Shown piece by piece: positions 43,790 through 52,961 of a stretch of DNA of 64,000 nucleotides. The position numbers and the translations under genes are program-made. The notes under the pieces are model-generated. The model searched no databases. It was given only the letters and a program-made list of their open reading frames with translations, and was not told where the DNA came from. The first letter of the stretch is position 1; each line of letters begins with the position of its first letter. Origin of the DNA: Paracoccaceae bacterium. Its GTDB lineage: Bacteria; Pseudomonadota; Alphaproteobacteria; Rhodobacterales; Rhodobacteraceae. Location: the NCBI GenBank assembly GCA_009842205.1, contig VYFX01000079.1:1-64000 (forward strand), given 5' to 3'.

Positions 43790-46228
43790 TTATTCCAGGT
43801 CTGACGGAGAATAAAATCTCAAATTTTTTCTAATATCCCAGTCAGTTTCATCCTCTGGAGCAATTTGGTGTATTGTGCTTTCAAATTCGTTGTTACCGTG
43901 AGATTGCGTTGAATCCTGATCCTGAGAAGCCTTTTTGGAAACTGGTTTCTTTTTTGGCTTGGATTTTCTTTGCTTGATGGTTTCCTTGCCAGCTTTCGCA
44001 ACCTTGGGTTCCGATTTTTCGGGAGTATCCGCCTGTATCGATTCCTTCTTTTGATCTTCAGCAGGGGCAGCTGATTCATTTACTGTTACTTCCTTCTCGA
44101 TTTCTTTTTCGGGAGTGTACTGTTTTGCCTTGGTCCTTGCTCTTTTTCTTTTTACAGGCTTGCTTGATTTCTCCTCCTTGGCTATTTTTTCAACAGCTGA
44201 ACCACCATCGCCTTGTTCCGATTCTACTAACAAGGCACTTTCACTCTCCTGAGAGGTATTGTTGACGGAAAGATCATCTTCTGGTTTTGAAGTGGCCCGT
44301 TTTTGCCTGGTTGCAGACAAATCGGTAGGAATTTGATCAATGACTGCGTTTGAGGAATTATTACCCTTCTTGTTGTTATTTTCATCGGAAATTTTGGTAT
44401 TGCCATTATATGATCTTGCCTCCGAACCGGTCTTGGACGAATTTCTGGTTGTTTTCTTAGATGACCAGGTTGGTTTGGGGGTATTGTGGTTGTTTTGCGA
44501 ATATTTTTGTGGATATCTGAAAATTTCCTTGTTTCTGTCAGCACTGTACAAAATAAAACTGTACTCTTGGGAGAACAGATTATCGGTTGTTTCGAATCGA
44601 ATCCGACATCCGTGAACATCCTCCAACCTGGAAATCTCTCTTCGCATTTCATTGAGAAAATAATTCTCAAGTGGAGCTGAAACGGATACCTGTACATTTC
44701 CCGGTCTCTTGAGTGAACATTCTGCCTCTATATGCCGGAGAATGATTACAGCAAGGGTTTCGTCCAGTATTACCCGGCCGGTTCCGCTACAGGCCGGGCA
44801 AACCTTGGTTGTATTGGTAGCCAGATTTTCACCAGCCCTCTGCCGCGTCATTTCCAATAAGCCCAATTTGGAAATATACCCGCAGTTGATCCAGGCCTGA
44901 TCCCTTCGCAGGGCAGTACGCAGGGCAGTTTCAACCTCTTTGCGATGGGGTTGGTATTCCATGTCTATGAAATCAATTACAATGATACCTGCCAAATCCC
45001 GCAACCGTAATTGCCTGGCAATTTCCTTGGCTGCTTCAATGTTGGTTCTGAGTGCAGTTTCGGAAAGGGTTTTTCCCTGGTTTGATTTGGCCGAGTTGAC
45101 ATCAATTGATACCAGGGCTTCGGTTGGCTGAATTACCAGGTGACCACCTGAAGCCAATTCTACCCGCGGATTATGAAGATTCCTGAGATCTTCATGAACC
45201 CCATGTAGAACAAACAAGGGTTTCAAACTGTTATGCTTGATGATCTTGCCGGATTCATGTGGAACCAGTGAGTTGACAACCTCGACGGTGCGCTCGTATC
45301 CCCTGTCCCCGGCAACAATAATTTCATCAATTGAATCACGGAAGTAATCCCTGATGGTCATTTCAATCAAGTCACTTGCTGGTTTCAAAAGTGCCGGAGC
45401 CTTGGAACCCCTGGCCTTTTCAAGAATATCCTTCCAGGTATTAACCTGACGGCTGATATCAGCTTCAATGACCTCCCCGGGGGGAATTGCATTGATGGTT
45501 CTCATTATCAGGCCAGCCCCCTGTGGGAAATTGAAGTTATTGAAGATTGTTCTCAAATGCTGGCTTGTTTCCGCCGAATTGATCTTGCTGCTGATTGAAA
45601 ATCCCTTATCACTGTTTGGAAGCAGTACACAGTATCTGCTTGGTAAACTAATGTAAGTGGTTAAGGTTGCCCCCTTGGCATTCAGTTCATCCCTGGATAC
45701 CTGAACAAGTACCACCTGCCCTTTGGTTATGACATCCTGTATCAGAAGGTCCTTGGGGATTTTTCGTGAAGCCCTTCTGTTGTATTTGTTTTTGCCCTTG
45801 ATCCCATTGCCATTTAAATGCCTTTGATTATCTGGGGTACCCTGCAAATTCATGGTACGGATAATGATACCAAAATCGTTCGTGTAATCTTCAAACTCCC
45901 CGAGAAAGTTTGAGTTTTCTGTATTGGCCCCATCTTTCAGGGCTTCTTCTGGGTCGGCAGGTTCAGAATCCAGGCTATTGATATCAATATTGTAATAATC
46001 AGGATGGATGGCCCGAAACGGTAAAAAACCGTGCTTGTCCGTACCGATGTTTACGAAGGCAGCCTGAATTGAAGGTTCGATTTTATCAATTCTGGCAAGA
46101 TAAATATTCCCTGCCAGTCGATTGGAGGTCTTGGCTTCCCTTTTGAATTCCTGTACCTTACCTCCTTCAAGTACTAATATCCGGGTTTCATCTCCTCCGG
46201 CGGTATCAATAAGTATTGAAGAATGCAT
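43790..46228 (-). CDS. rne: Ribonuclease E/G
   Basis: An 812-residue endoribonuclease of the RNase E type. The catalytic half (residues 1 to about 500) begins MHSSILIDTAGGDETRI, contains the S1 domain (with an alphaproteobacterial insertion), the metal-binding DVNSAKSNQGKTL and IDFIDMEY stretches, and the zinc link CPACSGTGRV. The remaining C-terminal part is disordered and rich in Lys, Glu, Ser and Asn, as expected for a degradosome scaffold. ATG 46228 is chosen because family members start at this strand; an earlier in-frame ATG (46342) would add unlikely sequence. Confidence 0.93.
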   Translation of the reverse strand: MHSSILIDTAGGDETRILVLEGGKVQEFKREAKTSNRLAGNIYLARIDKIEPSIQAAFVNIGTDKHGFLPFRAIHPDYYNIDINSLDSEPADPEEALKDGANTENSNFLGEFEDYTNDFGIIIRTMNLQGTPDNQRHLNGNGIKGKNKYNRRASRKIPKDLLIQDVITKGQVVLVQVSRDELNAKGATLTTYISLPSRYCVLLPNSDKGFSISSKINSAETSQHLRTIFNNFNFPQGAGLIMRTINAIPPGEVIEADISRQVNTWKDILEKARGSKAPALLKPASDLIEMTIRDYFRDSIDEIIVAGDRGYERTVEVVNSLVPHESGKIIKHNSLKPLFVLHGVHEDLRNLHNPRVELASGGHLVIQPTEALVSIDVNSAKSNQGKTLSETALRTNIEAAKEIARQLRLRDLAGIIVIDFIDMEYQPHRKEVETALRTALRRDQAWINCGYISKLGLLEMTRQRAGENLATNTTKVCPACSGTGRVILDETLAVIILRHIEAECSLKRPGNVQVSVSAPLENYFLNEMRREISRLEDVHGCRIRFETTDNLFSQEYSFILYSADRNKEIFRYPQKYSQNNHNTPKPTWSSKKTTRNSSKTGSEARSYNGNTKISDENNNKKGNNSSNAVIDQIPTDLSATRQKRATSKPEDDLSVNNTSQESESALLVESEQGDGGSAVEKIAKEEKSSKPVKRKRARTKAKQYTPEKEIEKEVTVNESAAPAEDQKKESIQADTPEKSEPKVAKAGKETIKQRKSKPKKKPVSKKASQDQDSTQSHGNNEFESTIHQIAPEDETDWDIRKNLRFYSPSDLE

Positions 46229-46729
46229 ATTTTTCTCTTTAAAATCAGTGCACATTCCCATCCAAGCTTGAATAGCTGGGTAGTGCCAAAATTGGTTTGT
46301 TGAATTTTCATTCGTTTGTATTTTTCCGTAATCCGCGGCCACGACTCATTAGGCGGAGCATAGATGGTTGACGTTTTGCAAGTCTTCATTTCACTATGTA
46401 TTTCGTAAATCACCAGAAATCTGTTTGCCGTTTATCGGACCAAAATAAAAATCTTGGGTAAGTTATAATTTTAATTGTGAACAGACATGTTTTGCCATTG
46501 TGACAACAAGGATGATTTTATCTACACATCCATTCTGCTACCCGAATTATTATTTTTTGAAAGAGTAGCGCCTATTGGTTAACTACTGATACACAACCCA
46601 AAGTCAACAAAATATCAAAAAAATTTGTTCAAATATAATTTATCTGTCAGAAAATGAACAAACCCAAGAATTAATTACTATTTAAATAGATATCAATGCT
46701 TATTGGAACGATTATCCCTACAACAAGTC
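46229..46729. other. 501-bp divergent region between rne and the PBP1A gene
   Basis: No gene is supported. The region is AT-rich. A TATAAT lies at 46634-46639, flanked by TTTGTTCA (46624-46631) and TGAACAAA (46655-46662), an inverted repeat on the PBP1A side. The rne side could carry a long 5' leader like the one known for rne autoregulation in E. coli, but I see no defined structure. In many alphaproteobacteria a cell-wall amidase gene (amiC) sits here; it is absent. Confidence 0.45.
46624..46662 (+). promoter_or_regulatory. Candidate promoter with flanking inverted repeat before the PBP1A gene
   Basis: TTTGTTCA at 46624-46631 is exactly complementary to TGAACAAA at 46655-46662. A TATAAT at 46634-46639 lies between the arms. 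The centre-to-centre distance of 31 bp (about three helical turns) would put both arms on one face of the DNA. No strong -35 element is visible. A protein could bind both arms and control the PBP1A gene, starting about 70 bp downstream. Confidence 0.35.
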
Positions 46730-49372
46730 ATGAAACCCATCCGTCCATTCACCAGATACCTCAAGGAGCCACCCAAGAAGGTGCCACCAAAAATCCAAAA
46801 ATTGTGGCAAAAAGCTCTGGGGGTCATTGCCTGGGGATTCAGTGAAGTTTGCCTTGGCATCACGTTTGTCTTTGTTGCCTTGACCGGCATGATTATAGCA
46901 GTAGGTTCCAACCTGCCTACCTTTGAGGAGTTGGAAAATTATTCTCCTCCGACCATAAGCAGGGTCTTTTCTTCGGAAGGAAAGCTGGTTGATGAATTTG
47001 CCAGGGAACGAAGGTTGTTCAGCCCGTATGAGGAAATACCGGATTTAGTCATTCATGCGGTTGTCTCTGCCGAAGACAAATATTTCTTTCAACACCAGGG
47101 ACTTGACCCATTGGGAATAATCAAGGCTGGTGTTCAGGCTATGCAGGGTGAACGCCTAAGAGGTGCATCCACCATTACCCAGCAGGTAATGAAAAATTTT
47201 CTTTTGTCCAGAGAACGTTCAGTGGAACGCAAACTCAAGGAAATCATTCTGGCAGTAAAGATCGAAAAAGCTCTTGGCAAGGAAAAAATCCTGGAACTGT
47301 ATCTGAACGAAATCTTTTTGGGGCAGAATTCCTATGGCATTACAGCTGCAGCCCAAACCTATTTCAACAAGTCACTTGATGAACTTTCCATCGAGGAAGC
47401 TGCCTATCTGGCAGCCCTGCCAAAGGCTCCCTCGAACTATCATCCTGTCAGGGATTATGTCCGGGCCATAACCCGTAGAAATTTTGTGATAACCGAAATG
47501 GTTCAAAACAAGCACATTTCCGATGAGGAGGGTAAATTTGCCAAGTTGCAGAGTCTGAATACCGTAATGAGTGGTGATTATCCCTCATTCAAGCAATCGC
47601 TTCCGCCAAGAAGCTACTTCACCGATGAAATCCGTAGGCAGCTCGCCAGAGAGTTTGGGATTGACGAATTTTTTGAAGGAGGTTTGAATATTCGTGCAAC
47701 CATTGATCCCCAGTTGCAGGAAATAGCCATTTCGGCACTTCGTCAAAGCCTTGAGGACTATGACCGCTCCACGGGAAATTGGATAGGTACAAAGCAGAAT
47801 GTCACTTCAAATTCCCGGGAAGGAAAAGAACCCTTCGAGGTGGATTTGCCTAGGGATATTGAGGGGTGGTCATTGGCTTATGTTGCCAGGTTTGAGGGCA
47901 ATACGGCATATTTATACATTGAAAGCCACCCGCAGGATTCAACCAACATTTTAGATGAAAACAGTTTTCAGTGGGTTCAGAGTTTGGATCAGGGCAGCCT
48001 GCCGGAAGGAAACCGCAAGGCCAATGAGTTTCTGCAGGAAGGTGAATATGTTTACGTTTCACCCAACAGAAATGGTGATGGTAATATTGTTTCATGGGAT
48101 TTGCATCAGCTGCCTGAGGTTCAAGGTGCTTTCATTGCAATGGATACAACCACTGCCAGGGTTCTTACCATGGTTGGGGGTTTTTCCTACCAACAGTCAA
48201 GTTTTAATCGGGCAACCCAGGCCCTCCGCCAACCAGGATCGGCATTCAAGCCCATTGTTTATGCCTCCGCCCTGGATTCTGGCTTTACACCAGTGAGCAT
48301 TATATTTGATGCGCCGATCAATCTGGATACTCCCCAAGGCATCTGGCGACCGGTCAATTACAGTAACAAGTTTTATGGTCCTGTTCCCCTCAGAACAGGT
48401 ATAGAGCAGTCAAGAAATCTCATGACTGTCCGCCTAGCCAATGATGTTGGATTGGAAAAAATATCCAGATTTGCCGAAAATGTTGGTGTTTATGATGCTA
48501 TGCCTCCATTTTTGGCCAACTCCCTGGGAGCGAAAGAAACAACTCTCATGAAGCTTGTTGTTTCCTATGCCATGTTTGCCAATGGTGGGTTTAAGGTCAC
48601 CCCGACACTTGTGGACCGGGTCCAGGACACGAATGGCAATACCATTTACAAGGCAACCTTGCAGGTGTGCAGTGATTGTACCAATCCCATTTTGCCCAAG
48701 GGCGAAATTCCGGAAGTCCTATCCCTAAGTCCCCAGATCATTGATCCTGTTACTGCCTATCAGATTACCTCAATGATGCAGGGGGTTGTGAAACGGGGGA
48801 CTGCTTCCAGAACAGTCAAGGCGGATTTTCCAGTTGCCGGAAAAACCGGAACGACCAATAATGCAAATGATGTATGGTTTATTGGTTATACCCCCGAAAT
48901 CGTTGCCGGGTGTTATATTGGCTATGACGATCCAAGACCCATGGGCAAGCGTGCAACCGGGGGTAGCCTCTGTGCACCAGTCTTTAGCAATTTCATGAAC
49001 AGGGCTGTCGAGATCTACGGCAATTCGGATTTCAAGGTTCCCGAAGGTGGAGTATTCGTTGATATAAACAGGTTTACCGGTGAGCCTGTACATTCAAGTG
49101 GCAAGGAGGAGGAAGGAACGGTAATTGCCGAATTCTTCCGTCTGGGTACCGAACCTCTTGAAGGAGATCTTCGTGTAATTGATGGTGGATTTCCAATGGC
49201 TTCCGATTTGCCGGTAATCAAGTTTGAAGACTGGGATGAAGGGATTTATCAGGCAGTGGAAGTTGCATCTGAAACCCGTAACCAGGATTTGAATGCCCCC
49301 GAAAACAACACACCACAAAAGCAGGAGGAAAGGGGTTCATTTGGATCCATTTCTGCCGGTGGGCTTTATTGA
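46730..49372 (+). CDS. mrcA: Penicillin-binding protein 1A (bifunctional)
   Basis: An 880-residue class A PBP: one membrane helix near residue 40, glycosyltransferase domain (SAEDKYFFQHQGLDP with catalytic Glu, and GASTITQQ), an OB-like domain, and the transpeptidase domain with SAFK (catalytic Ser504, PGSAFKPI), SRN (EQSRNLM) and KTG (AGKTGTT). It polymerises and cross-links peptidoglycan. ATG 46730 is chosen; TTG 46703 is an alternative giving nine more residues. It lies in an rne-(amidase absent)-mrcA-prfB neighbourhood, here interrupted by an MFS gene. Confidence 0.93.
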   Translation: MKPIRPFTRYLKEPPKKVPPKIQKLWQKALGVIAWGFSEVCLGITFVFVALTGMIIAVGSNLPTFEELENYSPPTISRVFSSEGKLVDEFARERRLFSPYEEIPDLVIHAVVSAEDKYFFQHQGLDPLGIIKAGVQAMQGERLRGASTITQQVMKNFLLSRERSVERKLKEIILAVKIEKALGKEKILELYLNEIFLGQNSYGITAAAQTYFNKSLDELSIEEAAYLAALPKAPSNYHPVRDYVRAITRRNFVITEMVQNKHISDEEGKFAKLQSLNTVMSGDYPSFKQSLPPRSYFTDEIRRQLAREFGIDEFFEGGLNIRATIDPQLQEIAISALRQSLEDYDRSTGNWIGTKQNVTSNSREGKEPFEVDLPRDIEGWSLAYVARFEGNTAYLYIESHPQDSTNILDENSFQWVQSLDQGSLPEGNRKANEFLQEGEYVYVSPNRNGDGNIVSWDLHQLPEVQGAFIAMDTTTARVLTMVGGFSYQQSSFNRATQALRQPGSAFKPIVYASALDSGFTPVSIIFDAPINLDTPQGIWRPVNYSNKFYGPVPLRTGIEQSRNLMTVRLANDVGLEKISRFAENVGVYDAMPPFLANSLGAKETTLMKLVVSYAMFANGGFKVTPTLVDRVQDTNGNTIYKATLQVCSDCTNPILPKGEIPEVLSLSPQIIDPVTAYQITSMMQGVVKRGTASRTVKADFPVAGKTGTTNNANDVWFIGYTPEIVAGCYIGYDDPRPMGKRATGGSLCAPVFSNFMNRAVEIYGNSDFKVPEGGVFVDINRFTGEPVHSSGKEEEGTVIAEFFRLGTEPLEGDLRVIDGGFPMASDLPVIKFEDWDEGIYQAVEVASETRNQDLNAPENNTPQKQEERGSFGSISAGGLY

Positions 49373-49734
49373 TTTTTGCCATAAATTTAAAATCAGGATT
49401 GGCTAAAGCATTTCAAACGGGTTTAGGTTGTACCTTCATAAAAGATCAAATTTTATTCCCAAACCAGCAATGAATGACTCCATGATTATTCCAAATTACC
49501 CCATCACACGGATTTGAGCCCCAACATTTATGTTTCACGCACCAGCCTTCAAACTAGTGTCTGAAGTACTGCATAGACAATGGCTGAAATAGAAGTTACT
49601 AACCGAAAGAACGGGGCAGAATCCGGTGTTGAGTTGTCAATCAAATCAGAAGAGATAGGGTTAACAGAAATTTTCCCGAAAAATGGTCTGAATCAATAAA
49701 TAGAAAATCTGGGAAATTGTAATCTTCCCTTTAC
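49373..49734. other. 362-bp intergenic region
   Basis: No gene, tRNA or clear terminator is seen between the PBP1A gene and the MFS gene. The sequence is AT-rich. A weak dyad GGGAA-N9-TTCCC lies just before the MFS start. Nothing further can be supported. Confidence 0.45.
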
Positions 49735-50994
49735 ATGGTTATCAATTATCAACCAAATTTTGTGGATTATCCAGAGCACGTGACCAAACAACCACCATAT
49801 TACGAATTTGTAGCAATGATTGCCTTGCTGTGGTCTCTGGTGGCTTTTGCTACTGATGCCGTATTGCCATCCTTCCCTGCCATCGGCAGTGAGTTTGGTC
49901 TTTTGGATATAAACAATACCCAACTGGTAATCATTGTTTTTGTCGCTGGAACGGGTATTGGCCAGTTGATCATGGGACCCCTTTCAGATTCCTTTGGCCG
50001 AAAGCCTATAACCATTTTGGGAGTAATTCTGTTTGTTCTCGCGAGTGGATGGTCATTCTTCACGGATTCATTTTATGGATTACTCCTGTCACGTTTTGTA
50101 CAGGGGTTGGGAATCTCTGCACCAAGAACAGTTACCCAGGCTTTGATACGTGACCTTTATAAAGGCAGGGACATGGCTCGTGTCATATCCCTTTCAATGA
50201 TGCTTTTTGTACTGGTACCAGCCGTGGCCCCATTTATTGGACAAACTATTATGCTTTCCTTGGGGTGGCGATTTATATTCGTTTCATTTCAGATAGTGGC
50301 GCTTGTTGCCCTGGTCTGGTTCATGGTCAGGCAACCCGAAACACATCCCCCAGATCAGCGGATCAAATTCAGAACAGCAAACATTGCAAAATCAGTTGTG
50401 GAAGTATTCTCCTTCCCGAGGGTTATTATTTGTACAATCAGTCTTGCCTTGGGATTAACCTGTATTTTTTCATACCTTGTTTCGGCCCAGCAGATTTATG
50501 TGATCTGGTTGGATACCGGCCATGATTTCCCACTTTATTTTGCCATCGTTGCCCTCATCTCAGGGAGTGCAAGCTTTCTGAATGCTGCTCTTGTATTACG
50601 CTTGGGAATGTGGGCCTTGTCAACATTTGGGTATTTTGCCATTTGCCTGCTTTCACTTGCTTGCTCATTTATAATTATTACTGGCAATTTACCTATTCAT
50701 TGGTTGTTGTGGCTGTTTATTGCATGGTCAGCCAGCATGTTTTTCTTGCTTGGATTGTGTTTGGCCAACCTTAATGCACTGGCCCTTGAACCGATGGGGC
50801 GTATTGCAGGTATGGCAGCATCGATTATAGGTGCCGTTTCTACACTGATCTGTGTTGTTCTGTCCATTCCAATCGGTCAGCTATTTGATGGAACAGGATT
50901 ACCACTTATATTAGGTGTTGCCCTTTGTTCAGCGGGTGCATTCATAGCGAATTTGACCCTGAAGCTCAAACGCTTTTCGTTAAACCCAACCTGA
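49735..50994 (+). CDS. MFS drug efflux pump, Bcr/CflA family
   Basis: A 419-residue twelve-helix antiporter of the DHA1 type. The loop between helices 2 and 3, GPLSDSFGRKPITILG, is the MFS signature, and LSRFVQGLGISAPRTVTQAL is the motif in helix 4 that marks Bcr/CflA drug pumps. It would export a small molecule in exchange for protons. It sits between the PBP1A and prfB genes, where related genomes usually have no such gene, suggesting insertion. No Shine-Dalgarno is seen before the ATG. Confidence 0.88.
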   Translation: MVINYQPNFVDYPEHVTKQPPYYEFVAMIALLWSLVAFATDAVLPSFPAIGSEFGLLDINNTQLVIIVFVAGTGIGQLIMGPLSDSFGRKPITILGVILFVLASGWSFFTDSFYGLLLSRFVQGLGISAPRTVTQALIRDLYKGRDMARVISLSMMLFVLVPAVAPFIGQTIMLSLGWRFIFVSFQIVALVALVWFMVRQPETHPPDQRIKFRTANIAKSVVEVFSFPRVIICTISLALGLTCIFSYLVSAQQIYVIWLDTGHDFPLYFAIVALISGSASFLNAALVLRLGMWALSTFGYFAICLLSLACSFIIITGNLPIHWLLWLFIAWSASMFFLLGLCLANLNALALEPMGRIAGMAASIIGAVSTLICVVLSIPIGQLFDGTGLPLILGVALCSAGAFIANLTLKLKRFSLNPT

Positions 50995-51216
50995 TGATAT
51001 GTTTATTGATGGTTCAGCAGTCTATACTTCCTGATAGGGATAAAAAATAGAAATGACACTTGGCATTAGGAAATATACCATTGATATCGAGTCAAACGAG
51101 GAAAGTTCAGCATCACTACAGGAAATATTTTGCACTCGTCAGGAGTTATTTTGATGTTGAATTTGTATAATTTATCAACTCGATGAATTATTATGTAATA
51201 TGAAAAGTAAAATCGA

Positions 51217-52323
51217 ATGCGTACGGATACCCTCAAGTTACTGGAAGAAATCAACAATTCCCTAGATCTCCTCAAGGAGAAAAACAAACGGGATAATCTG
51301 GAGCAAAAACTCAGTGACCTGAATACAAAAATAGAGGACCCCAAGTTATGGGATGATCAGATTGCTGCAACTGCGATAATGAAGGAAAGACAAAGCATTA
51401 TTGAAAGGATGGAAACATTTGAGCGTTTACAATCGTCGATTGAAGACAATACCGAATTGATTGAATTGGGTGAGGAAGAGGGTGATGAGGAGATTGTTCT
51501 GGAAGCAGAAAAGTCAATCAGCGACCTGCATGAGGAAATCGAGAAAATAGTTGTAGAAGCACTTCTTGATGATGAGGCAGATAAAAACGATGCCTTTCTT
51601 GAAATTAAGGCTGGTGCCGGTGGGACGGAGTCATGTGACTGGGCCCAGATGTTATCAAGAATGTATGAAAGATGGGCCCAGAGCCGGGGTTTCAAGATTG
51701 AACTGATATCTCAAAACAGAGATGCAGAAGCAGGGTTGCGGTCAATTACTTTCAAGATAAAGGGCATGAATGCTTACGGGTGGTTGAAATCCGAATCAGG
51801 TGTTCATCGTCTGGTTCGTATTTCCCCATTTGACAGTGCCTCAAGAAGACATACGTCCTTCAGTTCCGTTGGTGCCTTTCCAGTGATAGACGAGAACATC
51901 GAGATTGAAATCAACCCCAGTGATTTGCGAGTTGACACTTACCGTGCATCGGGAGCAGGTGGACAACATGTGAACAAAACAGATTCGGCTGTCAGAATGA
52001 CACATCTTCCAACAGGAATTGTTGTAACTTCATCTGAAAAATCACAACACATGAACAGGGCCAATTGTATGGATGCCCTCAGATCCAGACTATATGAACT
52101 TGAACTTCGCAAACGCAACGAGAAGCAACAGGAATTGCATCAAAACAAAGGAGAAGCAGGTTGGGGGAATCAAATTCGGTCGTATGTTCTGACTCCTTAC
52201 CAAATGGTCAAGGATTTACGAACCAATTTCGAATCACCAAATCCCCAAGCTGTACTGGATGGGGATTTGGATGGATTCATGGCTTCCGTATTGGCACATA
52301 ATGCCGCAGGTCGTTCAAGATAA
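51217..52323 (+). CDS. prfB: Peptide chain release factor 2
   Basis: A 368-residue class I release factor that terminates at UGA and UAA. The peptide anticodon SPF (RISPFDS) identifies RF2, and GGQ at 248-250 (SGAGGQHVNKTD) is the catalytic motif. The frame is continuous, so no programmed +1 frameshift is needed here, as in most alphaproteobacteria. ATG 51217 starts a typical MRTDTLKLLEEI opening. The gene converges on the bactofilin gene with a 79-bp gap. Confidence 0.95.
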   Translation: MRTDTLKLLEEINNSLDLLKEKNKRDNLEQKLSDLNTKIEDPKLWDDQIAATAIMKERQSIIERMETFERLQSSIEDNTELIELGEEEGDEEIVLEAEKSISDLHEEIEKIVVEALLDDEADKNDAFLEIKAGAGGTESCDWAQMLSRMYERWAQSRGFKIELISQNRDAEAGLRSITFKIKGMNAYGWLKSESGVHRLVRISPFDSASRRHTSFSSVGAFPVIDENIEIEINPSDLRVDTYRASGAGGQHVNKTDSAVRMTHLPTGIVVTSSEKSQHMNRANCMDALRSRLYELELRKRNEKQQELHQNKGEAGWGNQIRSYVLTPYQMVKDLRTNFESPNPQAVLDGDLDGFMASVLAHNAAGRSR

Positions 52324-52402
52324 TTGACTGATTAGAATTTCACTCAATTAATGATGCCCAAACCTGAAATGACCAAGCAGGAAAACTCAAGCCTTCAAGC
52401 GA

Positions 52403-52960
52403 TTAAAACTTGCCTGCGAGTGGTTTTTGCAAGGGGGCAGGAGTTTTTGACGGGGCAGCCGCCGCTGCAGGTTTTTTGGCTCCGCTGTTGATTTCCTTTT
52501 TACCAGAAAATCCGAGTGGTTCTTCGGTTCGTTTTACGGTTCCCTCGAAATGTGCACCCGCCTCGATGGCAATCGTACCATGAATGATATCACCCTGTAC
52601 TCGTGCAGACTTGTTCAATCGAATTTTTGAACCGCGAACCTCACCCTTTACGAACCCTTCCAAGATAGCCTCTTCAGCCCTGATATGGCCTTCAATCTCG
52701 GAAGTTTCCCTGACCGTTAATACACGGGCGGAAATATCACCCTCTACCTTACCTTCAATGAGAATATCATGTGGTGTCTGAAGATTACCTACAATCTTGA
52801 GATCCTTTGATATAATTGAGGGGTTGTTTGAAGTTCGAGACTGGGAAACCGGCCCCGAAGGGGTTGTCGGTCTTTGAATAGAACTAATTTCCGGCATGTT
52901 TTCATTCTCCTTTCGCTGGCTTTTGACAGGTTCTTTACTTTTATCTTTTGATGCAAACAT
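52403..52960 (-). CDS. Bactofilin-family polymer-forming cytoskeletal protein
   Basis: A 185-residue protein. The central bactofilin domain (residues about 50-145), a right-handed beta-helix, shows the repeating hydrophobic-Gly pattern ILIEGKVEGDISARVLTV and EGFVKGEVRGSKIRL. Disordered tails flank it: a basic N-terminus and an Ala/Pro-rich C-terminus. Bactofilins polymerise without nucleotides and position cell-wall enzymes. The M23 peptidase gene lies directly upstream on the same strand, with one base between, a pairing widely seen in this lineage. Confidence 0.92.
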   Translation of the reverse strand: MFASKDKSKEPVKSQRKENENMPEISSIQRPTTPSGPVSQSRTSNNPSIISKDLKIVGNLQTPHDILIEGKVEGDISARVLTVRETSEIEGHIRAEEAILEGFVKGEVRGSKIRLNKSARVQGDIIHGTIAIEAGAHFEGTVKRTEEPLGFSGKKEINSGAKKPAAAAAPSKTPAPLQKPLAGKF

Positions 52961-52961
52961 T

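Noticed and set aside
51217..52323. Programmed frameshift in prfB
   Set aside because: The frame is continuous from MRTDTLK to the end, with no in-frame UGA near codon 25.
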